Shown: in pieces, positions 16,785-25,549 of the stretch | Position numbering within the stretch: position 1 is the first letter of the stretch | Layout: each line of letters starts with the position of its first letter | Source of the DNA: Aequorivita antarctica | Lineage (GTDB): Bacteria > Bacteroidota > Bacteroidia > Flavobacteriales > Flavobacteriaceae | DNA length: 64,000 bases | NCBI RefSeq assembly: GCF_007997155.1 | Contig: NZ_VORT01000006.1 | Span: forward strand, 62,001 to 126,000 | Direction: 5' to 3' | Made by a program: the position numbers and the translations under genes | Notes under the pieces: generated by a model | Databases searched by the model: none | The model's input: only the letters and a program-made list of their open reading frames with translations | Told to the model about the DNA's origin: nothing

Positions 16785-19487
16785 ATGGAAAAGACCCAAC
16801 CAAAATACCTAAAACTAAGTGGTCTCGAACCCCTTATTATTACCCCCGAAAGCAATTTCATAAACGTGGGCGAACGCACCAATGTGGCGGGTTCAAAGAA
16901 ATTTCTACGGTTGATAAAGGATAGGAAATTTGAAGAAGCCCTTACCGTAGCAAGAGAACAAGTTGAAAACGGCGCACAGATCATCGATATTAATATGGAC
17001 GATGGTTTGATTGATGGCAAAGAAGCGATGGTGAAATTTTTAAATCTCGTGATTGCCGAACCCGATATTTCCCGCGTTCCAATTATGATTGACAGTAGTA
17101 AATGGGAAATCATTGAAGCTGGATTGCAGGTTGTTCAAGGGAAATGCGTTGTGAATTCTATAAGTTTAAAAGAAGGCGAAGCAGAATTTATCCACCACGC
17201 AAAATTAATAAAGCGTTACGGCGCCGCGGTAATTGTGATGGCTTTTGATGAAACTGGACAAGCCGATAATTATGATCGAAGAATAGAAATCGCCAGTCGA
17301 TCTTATGATATTTTGGTGAATCAAGTAAAATTCGCTCCAGAGGATATCATTTTCGATTTAAATATTTTCCCAGTAGCAACTGGAATGGATGAGCATCGAA
17401 AAAATGCAATCGATTTTATAGAAGCTACGCGATGGGTTCGTGAAAATTTACCGCACGTGAGTGTGAGCGGCGGTGTTAGCAATGTTTCTTTCAGTTTTAG
17501 AGGGAATGATCCTGTTCGCGAAGCAATGCATTCGGTGTTTTTGTACCACGCCATTCAGGCAGGAATGAATATGGGTATCGTAAATCCAGCTATGCTCGAG
17601 GTGTACGATGATATTCCAAAGGATCTATTGGATCGAGTGGAAGATGTAATGTTCGATCGTCGCGAAGATGCTACGGAGCGATTACTGGATTTTGCAGAAA
17701 CCGTCATCGGAAAATCAAAAGAAAGTAAAATTGATTTGTCTTGGCGTGAAGAACCTTTACAAAGCCGCATTACCAGAGCATTAGTAAAAGGAATTGATGA
17801 ATTTATTTTAGAAGATATTGAAGAAGCACGACAAAAAGCCGATAAGCCAATTGAAGTAATTGAAGGCAATTTAATGATTGGAATGAACGTGGTTGGCGAC
17901 CTTTTCGGGAGTGGAAAAATGTTCTTACCGCAAGTTGTGAAAAGCGCTCGGGTTATGAAAAAAGCGGTCGCGTATCTACTTCCGTATATTGAGGAAGAAA
18001 AATTGAAAAACCCTCAAGCTGGGGATTCAAAAAACGCTGGAAAAGTTTTAATGGCTACCGTAAAAGGCGATGTTCACGACATTGGAAAAAATATTGTTGG
18101 TGTTGTCTTGGCGTGCAATAATTATGAAATAATCGACTTGGGAGTGATGGTCCCGCCAGAAAAAATAATCGCCGTAGCGAAAGAAGAGAATGTTGATGCC
18201 ATTGGTTTGAGCGGTTTGATAACACCGTCCTTGGACGAAATGGTCTTTTTGGCGAAAGAAATGCAGCGACAAAATTTTAAAGTTCCATTATTGATTGGTG
18301 GTGCAACGACAAGCAAAGCACACACAGCTGTAAAAATAGATCCCGAATATGAATGTGCTGTTGTACACATAAATGATGCATCCCGCGCGGTAACAGTAGT
18401 TGGCGATTTACTGAAAAGGGAAACTGGAGGTTCATATAAAGAGAATTTGAAAAGAGATTACGATACTTTCAGAAAAGATTTCCTGAAACGCCAACGTGTA
18501 AAAACCTATTTATCTCTTTCTGAAGCACGGAGGAACAGGTTTCAAATTGATTGGAATACTTCAGAAATAGTTAAACCGAAACAACTTGGAGTTCAGGTTA
18601 TAAAGGATTTCGATTTAAATCTATTAGTGTATTATATAGATTGGACGCCGTTTTTCAGAAGTTGGGAACTTCACGGAAGATATCCCGATATTTTGAAAGA
18701 TGAAATTATTGGTGAACAAGCTTCTGAATTATTTGAGGACGCAAAAAAAATGCTTCAAAAAATAATTTCCGAAAAACTATTGAATGCGAGAGCTGTTTTC
18801 GGAATTTTTGAGGCAAATACAATTAATGATGACGATATTTTATCGAAGGTTCCAAATTCCAAATCCCAAATTCCAAATCCCATTTTTAGAACCCTCCGCC
18901 AACAATCCAAAAAAGCAGAAGGAAAACCAAATATAGCATTGGCAGATTTCATAGCACCAAAAGAAAGCGAAATCCAAGATTATATTGGTTGTTTCTGCGT
19001 GAGTACGGGTTTTGGTACGCAACAATTAGCTTCAAAATATGAAAAGGAGCACGACGATTATAATTCCATAATGGTAAAAGCCCTTTCAGACCGATTGGCA
19101 GAAGCATTTGCGGAATATCTACACAAAAAAGTGCGGACAGAATATTGGGGCTATGCTTCCGAAGAAAAACTTTCCAATGAAGATCTAATTTCAGAAAAAT
19201 ACAAAGGAATTCGTCCAGCGCCTGGCTATCCCGCCTGTCCGGATCACTTGGAAAAACTTACAATTTGGGAAATTTTAAAAGTGAAAGAAAACATAGGCGT
19301 TGAACTCACCGAAAGTTTAGCAATGTGGCCGGCTTCATCTGTTTCGGGATATTATTTTGCAAATCCACAAGCGCGCTATTTTGGGCTCGGAAAAATTAAG
19401 GAAGACCAAATTGAAGATTTCGCAAAGCGGAAAAATATGGATATAGAAGAAGCCACAAATTGGCTAAAAACAAACCTTGCAGATTAG
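16785..19487 (+). CDS. metH: Methionine synthase C-terminal part (pterin, B12 and activation modules)
   Basis: A 900-residue protein with the remaining three MetH modules: methyltetrahydrofolate-binding (about 15-270; [12 protein letters not shown]), cobalamin cap and binding (about 310-560; axial histidine H431 in DVHDIGKN, then GLSGLITPS and [11 protein letters not shown]) and the SAM-dependent reactivation domain (about 570-900; [20 protein letters not shown]). It works with the N-half at 14833 to methylate homocysteine. Residues around 689-700 ([13 protein letters not shown]) are encoded by a TTCCAAAT-type tandem repeat at 18850-18881 and look like an insert in the activation domain. The ATG immediately follows the dehydratase stop, and metF starts at the base after its own stop. 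Confidence 0.96.
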   Translation: MEKTQPKYLKLSGLEPLIITPESNFINVGERTNVAGSKKFLRLIKDRKFEEALTVAREQVENGAQIIDINMDDGLIDGKEAMVKFLNLVIAEPDISRVPIMIDSSKWEIIEAGLQVVQGKCVVNSISLKEGEAEFIHHAKLIKRYGAAVIVMAFDETGQADNYDRRIEIASRSYDILVNQVKFAPEDIIFDLNIFPVATGMDEHRKNAIDFIEATRWVRENLPHVSVSGGVSNVSFSFRGNDPVREAMHSVFLYHAIQAGMNMGIVNPAMLEVYDDIPKDLLDRVEDVMFDRREDATERLLDFAETVIGKSKESKIDLSWREEPLQSRITRALVKGIDEFILEDIEEARQKADKPIEVIEGNLMIGMNVVGDLFGSGKMFLPQVVKSARVMKKAVAYLLPYIEEEKLKNPQAGDSKNAGKVLMATVKGDVHDIGKNIVGVVLACNNYEIIDLGVMVPPEKIIAVAKEENVDAIGLSGLITPSLDEMVFLAKEMQRQNFKVPLLIGGATTSKAHTAVKIDPEYECAVVHINDASRAVTVVGDLLKRETGGSYKENLKRDYDTFRKDFLKRQRVKTYLSLSEARRNRFQIDWNTSEIVKPKQLGVQVIKDFDLNLLVYYIDWTPFFRSWELHGRYPDILKDEIIGEQASELFEDAKKMLQKIISEKLLNARAVFGIFEANTINDDDILSKVPNSKSQIPNPIFRTLRQQSKKAEGKPNIALADFIAPKESEIQDYIGCFCVSTGFGTQQLASKYEKEHDDYNSIMVKALSDRLAEAFAEYLHKKVRTEYWGYASEEKLSNEDLISEKYKGIRPAPGYPACPDHLEKLTIWEILKVKENIGVELTESLAMWPASSVSGYYFANPQARYFGLGKIKEDQIEDFAKRKNMDIEEATNWLKTNLAD
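18850..18881 (+). repeat. Short tandem repeat inside metH
   Basis: Units of TTCCAAAT/CCCAAATTCC are repeated about twice over 32 bases in frame, coding for [11 protein letters not shown] remember this wording as a dispersed low-complexity repeat between genes of flavobacteria; here it is inside a core enzyme gene. Confidence 0.7.
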
Positions 19488-20444
19488 ATGAAAGTAACAG
19501 AACACATAAAAAACGGAAACGGAAAGACCCAGTTTTCATTCGAGATTTTACCGCCTTTGAAGGGGGAAAACATACATTCCATTTTCAATAATATTGATCC
19601 CTTGATGGAGTTTGAGCCACCTTACATAAACGTTACCTATCATAGGGAAGAATATGTTTTTAAGGAATTAAAGGATGGTTTAATTGAAAAAAAAATCGTT
19701 CGCAAACGCCCAGGAACAGTTGGTATTTGTGCGGCAATTCAAAACCGTTATCAAGTGGATGCAGTTCCCCATATACTTTGCGGTGGATTTACAAAGGAAG
19801 AAACCGAGAATTTTTTGATAGACCTTCAGTTTTTAGGAATTGACAATGTGATGGCGCTTCGCGGAGATGCTGTGAAAAGCGAAACCTATTTTACACCAGA
19901 AAAGAACGGCCATAAATACGCTTGCGACCTCGTTTCTCAAATAAATGCTTTGAACAAAGGAACTTATTTGGACGATGAACTTCAAAATACATTTCCAACA
20001 GATTTTTGTGTGGGTGTTGCTGGCTATTCAGAAAAACATATGGAAGCTCCGAGCAGCGAAAGCGATATCCATTTTCTGAAAAAGAAAATAAAAAATGGGG
20101 CGCAATACATTGTTACGCAGATGTTTTTTGACAATGATAAATTCTTTCAATTTGAAAAAAAGTGTAGGGCGGAAGGAATAACTGTTCCCATTATACCAGG
20201 TTTGAAACCAATAGCGGTAAAGTCTCATCTCAATTTAATTCCGCATAGATTTAAAGTGGATTTGCCCGACGCATTAGTAATGGAAATTGTGAAAGCGAAG
20301 GATAACAAAGCCGTTAGGCAGATTGGGATTGACTGGTGCGTTAAGCAAAGTCAGGAACTTGTAAAAGCTGGCGTGCCTTTTCTTCATTATTATTCTATGG
20401 GAAAAAGCAGTAATATAAGGGAAATTGCTTCGCAGGTATTTTAG
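19488..20444 (+). CDS. metF: Methylenetetrahydrofolate reductase
   Basis: This flavoenzyme makes 5-methyltetrahydrofolate, the methyl donor for MetH. The 318-residue protein has the family signatures FSFEILPP near the N terminus, FEPPYINVTYH (about 41-51), MALRGDAV (about 122-129) and QYIVTQMFFD (about 205). It starts on the base after the metH stop codon, so it is the last gene of the SAM-I-controlled unit. No clear terminator is seen in the 70 bases that follow. Confidence 0.96.
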   Translation: MKVTEHIKNGNGKTQFSFEILPPLKGENIHSIFNNIDPLMEFEPPYINVTYHREEYVFKELKDGLIEKKIVRKRPGTVGICAAIQNRYQVDAVPHILCGGFTKEETENFLIDLQFLGIDNVMALRGDAVKSETYFTPEKNGHKYACDLVSQINALNKGTYLDDELQNTFPTDFCVGVAGYSEKHMEAPSSESDIHFLKKKIKNGAQYIVTQMFFDNDKFFQFEKKCRAEGITVPIIPGLKPIAVKSHLNLIPHRFKVDLPDALVMEIVKAKDNKAVRQIGIDWCVKQSQELVKAGVPFLHYYSMGKSSNIREIASQVF

Positions 20445-20489
20445 CATAAAAGAATATATCTGCATTTCTTCATTATTTAAAGATTAGTT

Positions 20490-20497
20490 TATCTTTG
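20490..20497 (+). promoter_or_regulatory. -7 element TATCTTTG
   Basis: TATCTTTG lies 18 bases before the ATG at 20515. No TTG is seen at the usual distance upstream, so support is only for the -7 element. Confidence 0.45.
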
Positions 20498-20514
20498 CCG
20501 GCGTTGAAAAAAAT

Positions 20515-21624
20515 ATGAAGTACTTTCTTTCCGTATTCACAGCTATACTTTTAAGCTTTCCGCTTTTTTCGCAGGAAAAAGAATTGAAGCCCGTTTCGCT
20601 AGAAGCAGATTTTTTCTACGGAAGTGTTTTGGAGCACAATCCAGATATTGAACATTTAATATCGGGTCACCCTACTGGCTTTATTTTTTCATTTAATAGA
20701 AAAACCTACGGTTTTAATGAATGGGAGCGCCGTTATAATTATCCCGATTGGGGTTTTACAGTTGCTTATCAGAACTTGCACAACGAGTATTTAGGAAATG
20801 TGGTAGGTGCTTACGGACACTTTAACTGGTATTTTTTAAACAGAAATCTTATGGTTAGGATAGCGCAGGGAATTGCCTATTCAGGAAACCCTTTTGATAC
20901 AGAGTCTAACTATAATAATAACGCATATGGCACCCAACTTTTAAGTACTACTCTTTTAAAAGGAAATTATGTGCGTGAAAATATATGGAAGGGACTTGGT
21001 GTTCACGCGGGGTTTACAGTGATTCATTATAGTAACGCCAATTTTAAAGCACCAAACAACAGTACAAATTCCTTTTTACTGAATGCTGGCGTAAGCTATC
21101 AATTGGATTACAAAGAATTTCCAGAATATATCCATAAAGAAGATTCGCTGAGCAAAACTCACGCCGAAAGGTTTAAATACAACATTGCTTTTAGAACTGG
21201 CTTAAACGAAAGTGATGTTGTTGGCCTCGGTCAAGAGCCATTTTACGAATTGTCTTTTTTTGTAGATAAACGCATTAATTACAAAAGCACATTTACGGCC
21301 GGGGTAGATGTTTTCTTTTCCGCTTTTTTGAAGGAATTAATCACCTATCGCTCCATTGCCTATCCTGAAGATGGTCTTTCTGGCGATGAAGATTACAAGC
21401 GCGTTGGTCTGTTTATAGGTCATGAGTGGCGTTTTAATAGAATAGCGTTTGTTTCACAGGTTGGCTATTATGTTTATTGGCCTTATGATTTTGAAAACCG
21501 CGTTTATAATCGTTTGGGGTTGAAGCGTTATTTCTTTGATGATAAAATATTCGCTTCGGTAACCGTTCATGCGCATTGGGCCAAGGCAGAAGCCGTAGAA
21601 TTTGGTGTAGGGTATCGATTGTGA
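20515..21624 (+). CDS. Outer-membrane acyloxyacyl hydrolase / lipid A deacylase-like protein
   Basis: A 369-residue protein with a signal peptide (MKYFLSVFTAILLSFPLFS) and repeated aromatic, alternating segments of a beta-barrel, ending in an aromatic-rich strand (VEFGVGYRL). The motif IHYSNANFKAP with H171 and S173 matches the HxSN catalytic motif of PagL-type lipid A 3-O-deacylases; Bacteroidota proteins of this kind are named acyloxyacyl hydrolase. It may trim lipid A acyl chains in the outer membrane. The barrel is longer than Pseudomonas PagL (about 150 residues), so activity is uncertain. The following lipoprotein gene starts 18 bases downstream. Confidence 0.72.
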   Translation: MKYFLSVFTAILLSFPLFSQEKELKPVSLEADFFYGSVLEHNPDIEHLISGHPTGFIFSFNRKTYGFNEWERRYNYPDWGFTVAYQNLHNEYLGNVVGAYGHFNWYFLNRNLMVRIAQGIAYSGNPFDTESNYNNNAYGTQLLSTTLLKGNYVRENIWKGLGVHAGFTVIHYSNANFKAPNNSTNSFLLNAGVSYQLDYKEFPEYIHKEDSLSKTHAERFKYNIAFRTGLNESDVVGLGQEPFYELSFFVDKRINYKSTFTAGVDVFFSAFLKELITYRSIAYPEDGLSGDEDYKRVGLFIGHEWRFNRIAFVSQVGYYVYWPYDFENRVYNRLGLKRYFFDDKIFASVTVHAHWAKAEAVEFGVGYRL

Positions 21625-21642
21625 TTCAAAATAAAGGAAAAA

Positions 21643-22455
21643 ATGAGTAACAATATAAATATCGAATTTTGCAAAAGGACTTTGAAGTTGTTCCGAACAA
21701 CCTTTGTTCTAGGTTCTTTCAGCGCAGCGGTCTTGTTTCTTTTTGCAGGATGCGATTCAGACTCAGGTTGGGACTGTACACAAAAGGCTGGTAATATTGT
21801 TGAAACAGAATTCACTGTGCAGCCTTTTACAAAAATCCTGGTTTGGGAGCGTATCAAACTTTTTGTTAAACAAGGTGAAGAACAAAAAGTTGTTGTGGAA
21901 ACTGGTGAAAATTTAATGAGCGATATTGAAGTTTCTGTTACTGATGGAAAACTTGAAATTCACAATAATAATGGATGCAATTTGGTTCGGGATTACGGGT
22001 TGACAAAAGTGTATATAACTTCTCCGAATATTACCGAGATTAGGAGTAGTACAGGGCTTGCTGTTGAAAGTATTGGGGTGCTTCGGTATCCATCCTTAAC
22101 GCTTCTGTCTGAAGATCAACTAAACGAAGACGAATACCATACTGACGGCGATTTTAAAATGGAACTGGAAGCTCAAAGTTTGAATATTGTTGCTAACGGC
22201 CTTTCAAAATTCTATTTAAGTGGAACTGTCAATAGTGCAAGTTTCGGTCTGTATGCTAGTGATTGCAGAATTTACTCTGAAGATTTAATTGTTCAGAATT
22301 TATATGTTTTCCATAGAAGCACTGGAGATATTGTTGTTAATCCACAACAAAAAATCCGAGGGAAAATAGTGAGCTTAGGTAATGTAATTTCAAAAACAAG
22401 ACCTCCAGTTGTTGAGGTTGAAGAATTATATCGCGGCAAACTTATTTTTGAATAG
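21643..22455 (+). CDS. DUF2807 (GIN-domain) lipoprotein
   Basis: A 270-residue putative lipoprotein with an N-terminal hydrophobic segment and lipobox FLFAGC (C37). The rest looks like a GIN/DUF2807 right-handed beta-helix: many short strands with regularly spaced hydrophobics (ITEIRSSTGLAVESIG, SLNIVANGLSKFYLSGTV). The function of DUF2807 proteins is not established; they are common in Bacteroidota envelopes. It is probably cotranscribed with the barrel protein 18 bases upstream. Its last 14 bases overlap the end of the opposing gldA gene. Confidence 0.75.
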   Translation: MSNNINIEFCKRTLKLFRTTFVLGSFSAAVLFLFAGCDSDSGWDCTQKAGNIVETEFTVQPFTKILVWERIKLFVKQGEEQKVVVETGENLMSDIEVSVTDGKLEIHNNNGCNLVRDYGLTKVYITSPNITEIRSSTGLAVESIGVLRYPSLTLLSEDQLNEDEYHTDGDFKMELEAQSLNIVANGLSKFYLSGTVNSASFGLYASDCRIYSEDLIVQNLYVFHRSTGDIVVNPQQKIRGKIVSLGNVISKTRPPVVEVEELYRGKLIFE

Positions 22456-23341
22456 TTAATTCAGAAAACAACTTTTCTAATGTTGTATTTTTTTGGTGCA
22501 ACTGAAGTATTTTTAAACCATTGTCGTGAGCAAAATCGAAAACCTTTCCGCGCATATCTTGCTCAGTTTCAAAATATAGCTGATAAACAAAACCCACCGA
22601 GTTTTCAATCTTTTCAATCTTCGGAAGTTTTTGCAACGCCACTTCTTCAACACGATAATCAAACTCTACTTCAATAATTTGTTGCTTGCTATTTTTTAGT
22701 TCTGAAAGCTTTTTATCAAGAACAATTTCGCCTTTATTTATAATAATTACGCGATCACAAATGGCTTCAACTTCTTGCATAATATGAGTGGAAAGCAGCA
22801 CTGTTTTTTCCTTCCCAACATTTTTAATGAGTTGCCGGATTTCAATCAACTGGTTTGGATCTAAACCAGTTGTTGGCTCATCGAGAATCAAAACTTCGGG
22901 ATTGTGAAGCAAAGCATTTGCAAGCCCAACACGCTGGCGATACCCTTTGGAAAGCTGACCAATTTTCTTGTTGGCTTCAGGCATTAAACCTGTTTTTTCA
23001 ATAACATTTTCAACTTCACTTTTTGGAATATTGTATATTCCAGCATTGAAAAGCAAATACTCCCGAACATACATATCTAAATAAAGTGGATTGTGCTCCG
23101 GCAGATAGCCCACACTTTTTTTCACTGCAATATCGTCTTTGTTCACTTCAAAACCATTCACAATGGCAACTCCTTGCGAAGCGGGAATAAAAGTGGTCAA
23201 AATCTTCATCATCGTAGATTTTCCGGCACCATTCGGGCCTAAAAAACCAACTATTTCACCTTTTTCAATGGAGAATGAAACCTTGTTAAGCGCTTTTTGT
23301 TCGCCGTAGGTTTTACTGATATTTTCTACTTGTATGGACAT
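22442..23341 (-). CDS. gldA: Gliding-motility ABC transporter ATPase GldA
   Basis: A 299-residue ABC ATPase: Walker A GPNGAGKST, signature LSKGYRQRVGLA, Walker B VLILDEPTTGLDP and the H-loop LSTHIMQEVEA. Length and the C-terminal extension after about residue 220 match GldA, the ATPase that acts with GldF and GldG in flavobacterial gliding. gldF/gldG are not next to it, so other ABC ATPases of the same subfamily remain possible. A -7-like box TAACTTTG lies on the minus strand at 23365-23358, 17 bases before the ATG. It overlaps the DUF2807 gene tail to tail by 14 bases. Confidence 0.85.
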   Translation of the reverse strand: MSIQVENISKTYGEQKALNKVSFSIEKGEIVGFLGPNGAGKSTMMKILTTFIPASQGVAIVNGFEVNKDDIAVKKSVGYLPEHNPLYLDMYVREYLLFNAGIYNIPKSEVENVIEKTGLMPEANKKIGQLSKGYRQRVGLANALLHNPEVLILDEPTTGLDPNQLIEIRQLIKNVGKEKTVLLSTHIMQEVEAICDRVIIINKGEIVLDKKLSELKNSKQQIIEVEFDYRVEEVALQKLPKIEKIENSVGFVYQLYFETEQDMRGKVFDFAHDNGLKILQLHQKNTTLEKLFSELTIQK

Positions 23342-23412
23342 ATATTAAAAAGTTGAACAAAGTTAAGCAAATAAAAAACTGAAAAAAGTCTTTTCCGTTT
23401 TTAAGAATTCAT

Positions 23413-23420
23413 TACTTTAG
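23413..23420 (+). promoter_or_regulatory. Candidate -7 element of the pheA operon
   Basis: TACTTTAG differs from TAnnTTTG at one position and lies 18 bases before the leader peptide ATG. It is the best candidate for transcription through the attenuator. Confidence 0.4.
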
Positions 23421-23437
23421 CAATCTATTAAAGAACA

Positions 23438-23509
23438 ATGAACACAGTTTTTACTTTCAACAATTTTTGGTTTTTCTATTTTAAAAATAGAACCAGGATT
23501 GTTGTATAG
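23438..23509 (+). CDS. Phe-rich leader peptide of the pheA attenuator
   Basis: A 23-codon ORF with the peptide MNTVFTFNNFWFFYFKNRTR followed by IVV. Six of 23 codons are Phe, with one Trp and one Tyr, clustered at positions 5-15. It ends with TAG 22 bases before a strong terminator and 74 bases before pheA, whose product makes the phenylalanine precursor. This is the hallmark of ribosome-mediated attenuation: shortage of charged Phe tRNA would stall the ribosome in the codon run. It is too short for standard gene calling and has no function beyond its translation. Confidence 0.88.
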   Translation: MNTVFTFNNFWFFYFKNRTRIVV

Positions 23510-23565
23510 TTAATCGAACCATAAAACATTTAAAGTCCTGGAAATTTTTCCAGGACTTTTTTTTT
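23459..23565 (+). terminator. Transcription attenuator of the pheA operon
   Basis: The terminator hairpin is AAAGTCCTGG (23532-23541) with CCAGGACTTT (23550-23559), extended inside by AAA/TTT and followed by a T run to 23565. An upstream hairpin pairs CAACAAT...TGGTT..CTATTTT (23459-23482) with AAAATAGAACCA..ATTGTTG (about 23484-23503). The CCAGGA at 23493-23498 belongs to the 3' arm of this first hairpin but is also complementary to TCCTGG at 23536-23541, giving an antiterminator. A ribosome stalled at the Phe codons would melt the first hairpin, free CCAGGA and prevent termination. All pairings are seen directly; the regulation is inferred. Confidence 0.85.
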
Positions 23566-23583
23566 AACCTAATTTTAAAAAAT

Positions 23584-24456
23584 ATGAGCTTAAAAGTAGT
23601 AATGCAGGGAATTGAAAGTTCGTTTCACCACCAAGCCGTCGAAAAAATTTTTCCGAATGAAGAAATAACACTTTTAATGTGTGATTCGTTTGAAAAAGTA
23701 ACCAATGCTGTTAGCAAAGCAATAGCAGACTACGGCGTAATAGCCATTGAAAACACGATTGTGGGTTCTATTTTGCCCAATTACGGATTGATAGATACTG
23801 GCAATTTTGAAATCTTGGCCGAAACAATTTTAGACATTCAAATGTACGTGATGGCGTTGGAAAGTGAATCCATTCACGACATAAAGGAAATACATTCACA
23901 TCCTGTGGCCTTGCTTCAATGCAGAGATTATTTACAAAAATTTCCACCCCAATTCAAAGTTATTGAAGGAAAAGACACTGCTTCCGAAGCAAAAAAAATT
24001 AAAGACCAAAATCTAAGGGGTGTCGCAGCCATTGCTGGAAAGCAGGTTGCCGAAAGGTTCGGACTTAAAATTTTGGATAGTAATATTCAAGATATAAAGG
24101 AAAACCATACGCGCTTCGTACTTTTGGGCAAAAAAGAAAAGCAAACAATTCAACAGACCGATAAAGCTTCCCTTAAATTTGTACTCGAACACAATGTGGG
24201 AAGTTTGGGGAATGTGCTGAATCTTTTGACAACATTTAATATAAACCTGACCAAAATACAATCTTTTCCCATTGTTGGAAAACCTTGGCAGTATGCTTTT
24301 TTTGTAGATGTGGTTTTTGAGGATGAAAATTTCTTTTTTGAAGTAATGGAAATGCTAAAAAAAACGGTTAAAGAATTAAATATATTGGGCGTATATAAAC
24401 AAGATGTATCACACGCCGAAGTTGAATTTTCAAATGCAATTTTAAATGGAAAATAA
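23584..24456 (+). CDS. pheA: Prephenate dehydratase
   Basis: This enzyme converts prephenate to phenylpyruvate in phenylalanine synthesis. The 290-residue protein has the two-lobed PDT domain with GVIAIENTIVGSI (about 54-66) and the catalytic-site motif ENHTRFVLLG (about 175-184), then a C-terminal ACT domain (about 195-275). The ACT motifs for Phe binding are altered: GSLGNVLNLL for GALxxxL and QSFPIVGKPW where ESRP is usual, so feedback inhibition may be changed. It is monofunctional; the chorismate mutase domain is fused to the next gene, which overlaps by 11 bases. Control is through the attenuator just upstream. Confidence 0.95.
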   Translation: MSLKVVMQGIESSFHHQAVEKIFPNEEITLLMCDSFEKVTNAVSKAIADYGVIAIENTIVGSILPNYGLIDTGNFEILAETILDIQMYVMALESESIHDIKEIHSHPVALLQCRDYLQKFPPQFKVIEGKDTASEAKKIKDQNLRGVAAIAGKQVAERFGLKILDSNIQDIKENHTRFVLLGKKEKQTIQQTDKASLKFVLEHNVGSLGNVLNLLTTFNINLTKIQSFPIVGKPWQYAFFVDVVFEDENFFFEVMEMLKKTVKELNILGVYKQDVSHAEVEFSNAILNGK

Positions 24457-25528
24457 TAAAAATCTTCGCAATTGGCTAAATAAAATGGAACTAGCCCACC
24501 CGATTGTAATTGCCGGTCCTTGCAGCGCAGAGACCGAGGAGCAAGTTCTGAAAATTGCCCATCAATTGAAAGAAACAGACGCCACCGTCTTACGTGCAGG
24601 AATTTGGAAACCTAGAACCCGTCCTGGTAATTTTGAGGGCGTGGGCGCTTTGGGATTGAAATGGCTGCAAAAAGCGAAACAAGAAACTGGATTGATGACC
24701 GCAACCGAAGTAGCAAATGCCAATCACGTAGATTTGGCATTGAAACATGATGTGGATATTCTTTGGGTTGGGGCTCGCACGACGGTTTCACCATTTATTG
24801 TTCAGGAAATCGCCGATGCCTTAAAAGGAACGGATAAAATTGTTTTAATAAAAAATCCAGTAAATCCAGATTTGGCACTTTGGTTGGGCGCTGTGGAACG
24901 TTTTTATGAAAGTGATGTGAAAAACCTGGGCGTAATCCACCGTGGATTTTCAACTTATGAAAAAACGCGCTATCGCAACAATCCCGAATGGCAAATACCG
25001 ATTGATCTTCAAAACAAATTTCCAGATTTGCCACTTATTTTGGATCCTTCACACATTGCAGGCCGCAGGGACATTATTTTTGACCTTTGCCAAACCGCAT
25101 TGGACCTCAATTATGACGGTTTAATGGTTGAAACTCATTTCGATCCTGACAACGCTTGGAGCGATGCTGAACAGCAGATAACACCCAAAACCTTGGATCA
25201 AATAACAGTAGATTTAAAGATTAGGAAACAGGAAGGAGATGAAGTAGAGTTCAAAAATAAGCTGAATACGTTGCGTACAAAGATTGATGTGTTGGACCAC
25301 CAATTGATAGAATCTTTGGGGAAACGTATGAAAATTGCCGATGATATTGGTATGTTGAAAAACAAGAACAACGTTGCAATCCTTCAAACAAAACGGTGGA
25401 ACGAAATTTTAGGAAAAATGATTTTGGAAGGGGAGGAAAACAAGCTGAGCGAGGAATTTATTTTACGAATTTTTAAAGCTATTCACCAAGAGTCTATCAA
25501 TCATCAGAAAAAGGTTATGAATAATTAA
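24446..25528 (+). CDS. Bifunctional DAHP synthase / chorismate mutase
   Basis: A 360-residue fusion. Residues about 15-260 are a class Ib-like DAHP synthase (VIAGPCSAETEEQ, RAGIWKPRTRPGNFEG, LIKNPVNPD, LILDPSHIAGRR, VETHFDPDNAWSDAEQQ), the first step of the shikimate pathway. Residues about 270-355 are an AroQ-type chorismate mutase (LRTKIDVLDHQLIESLGKRM). It therefore catalyses both the entry and the branch step toward Phe and Tyr. It overlaps pheA by 11 bases and would share the Phe attenuator. An internal start at MELAHP (24485) is also possible, but the 24446 ATG gives the usual overlap. Confidence 0.94.
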   Translation: MENNKNLRNWLNKMELAHPIVIAGPCSAETEEQVLKIAHQLKETDATVLRAGIWKPRTRPGNFEGVGALGLKWLQKAKQETGLMTATEVANANHVDLALKHDVDILWVGARTTVSPFIVQEIADALKGTDKIVLIKNPVNPDLALWLGAVERFYESDVKNLGVIHRGFSTYEKTRYRNNPEWQIPIDLQNKFPDLPLILDPSHIAGRRDIIFDLCQTALDLNYDGLMVETHFDPDNAWSDAEQQITPKTLDQITVDLKIRKQEGDEVEFKNKLNTLRTKIDVLDHQLIESLGKRMKIADDIGMLKNKNNVAILQTKRWNEILGKMILEGEENKLSEEFILRIFKAIHQESINHQKKVMNN

Positions 25529-25549
25529 AAAGTTTTGCAACTTTGCGAT

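Noticed and set aside
18850-18881. Tandem repeat as a possible CRISPR remnant
   Set aside because: Units are about 10 bases with no spacers, lie in frame inside metH, and there are no cas genes in the window.
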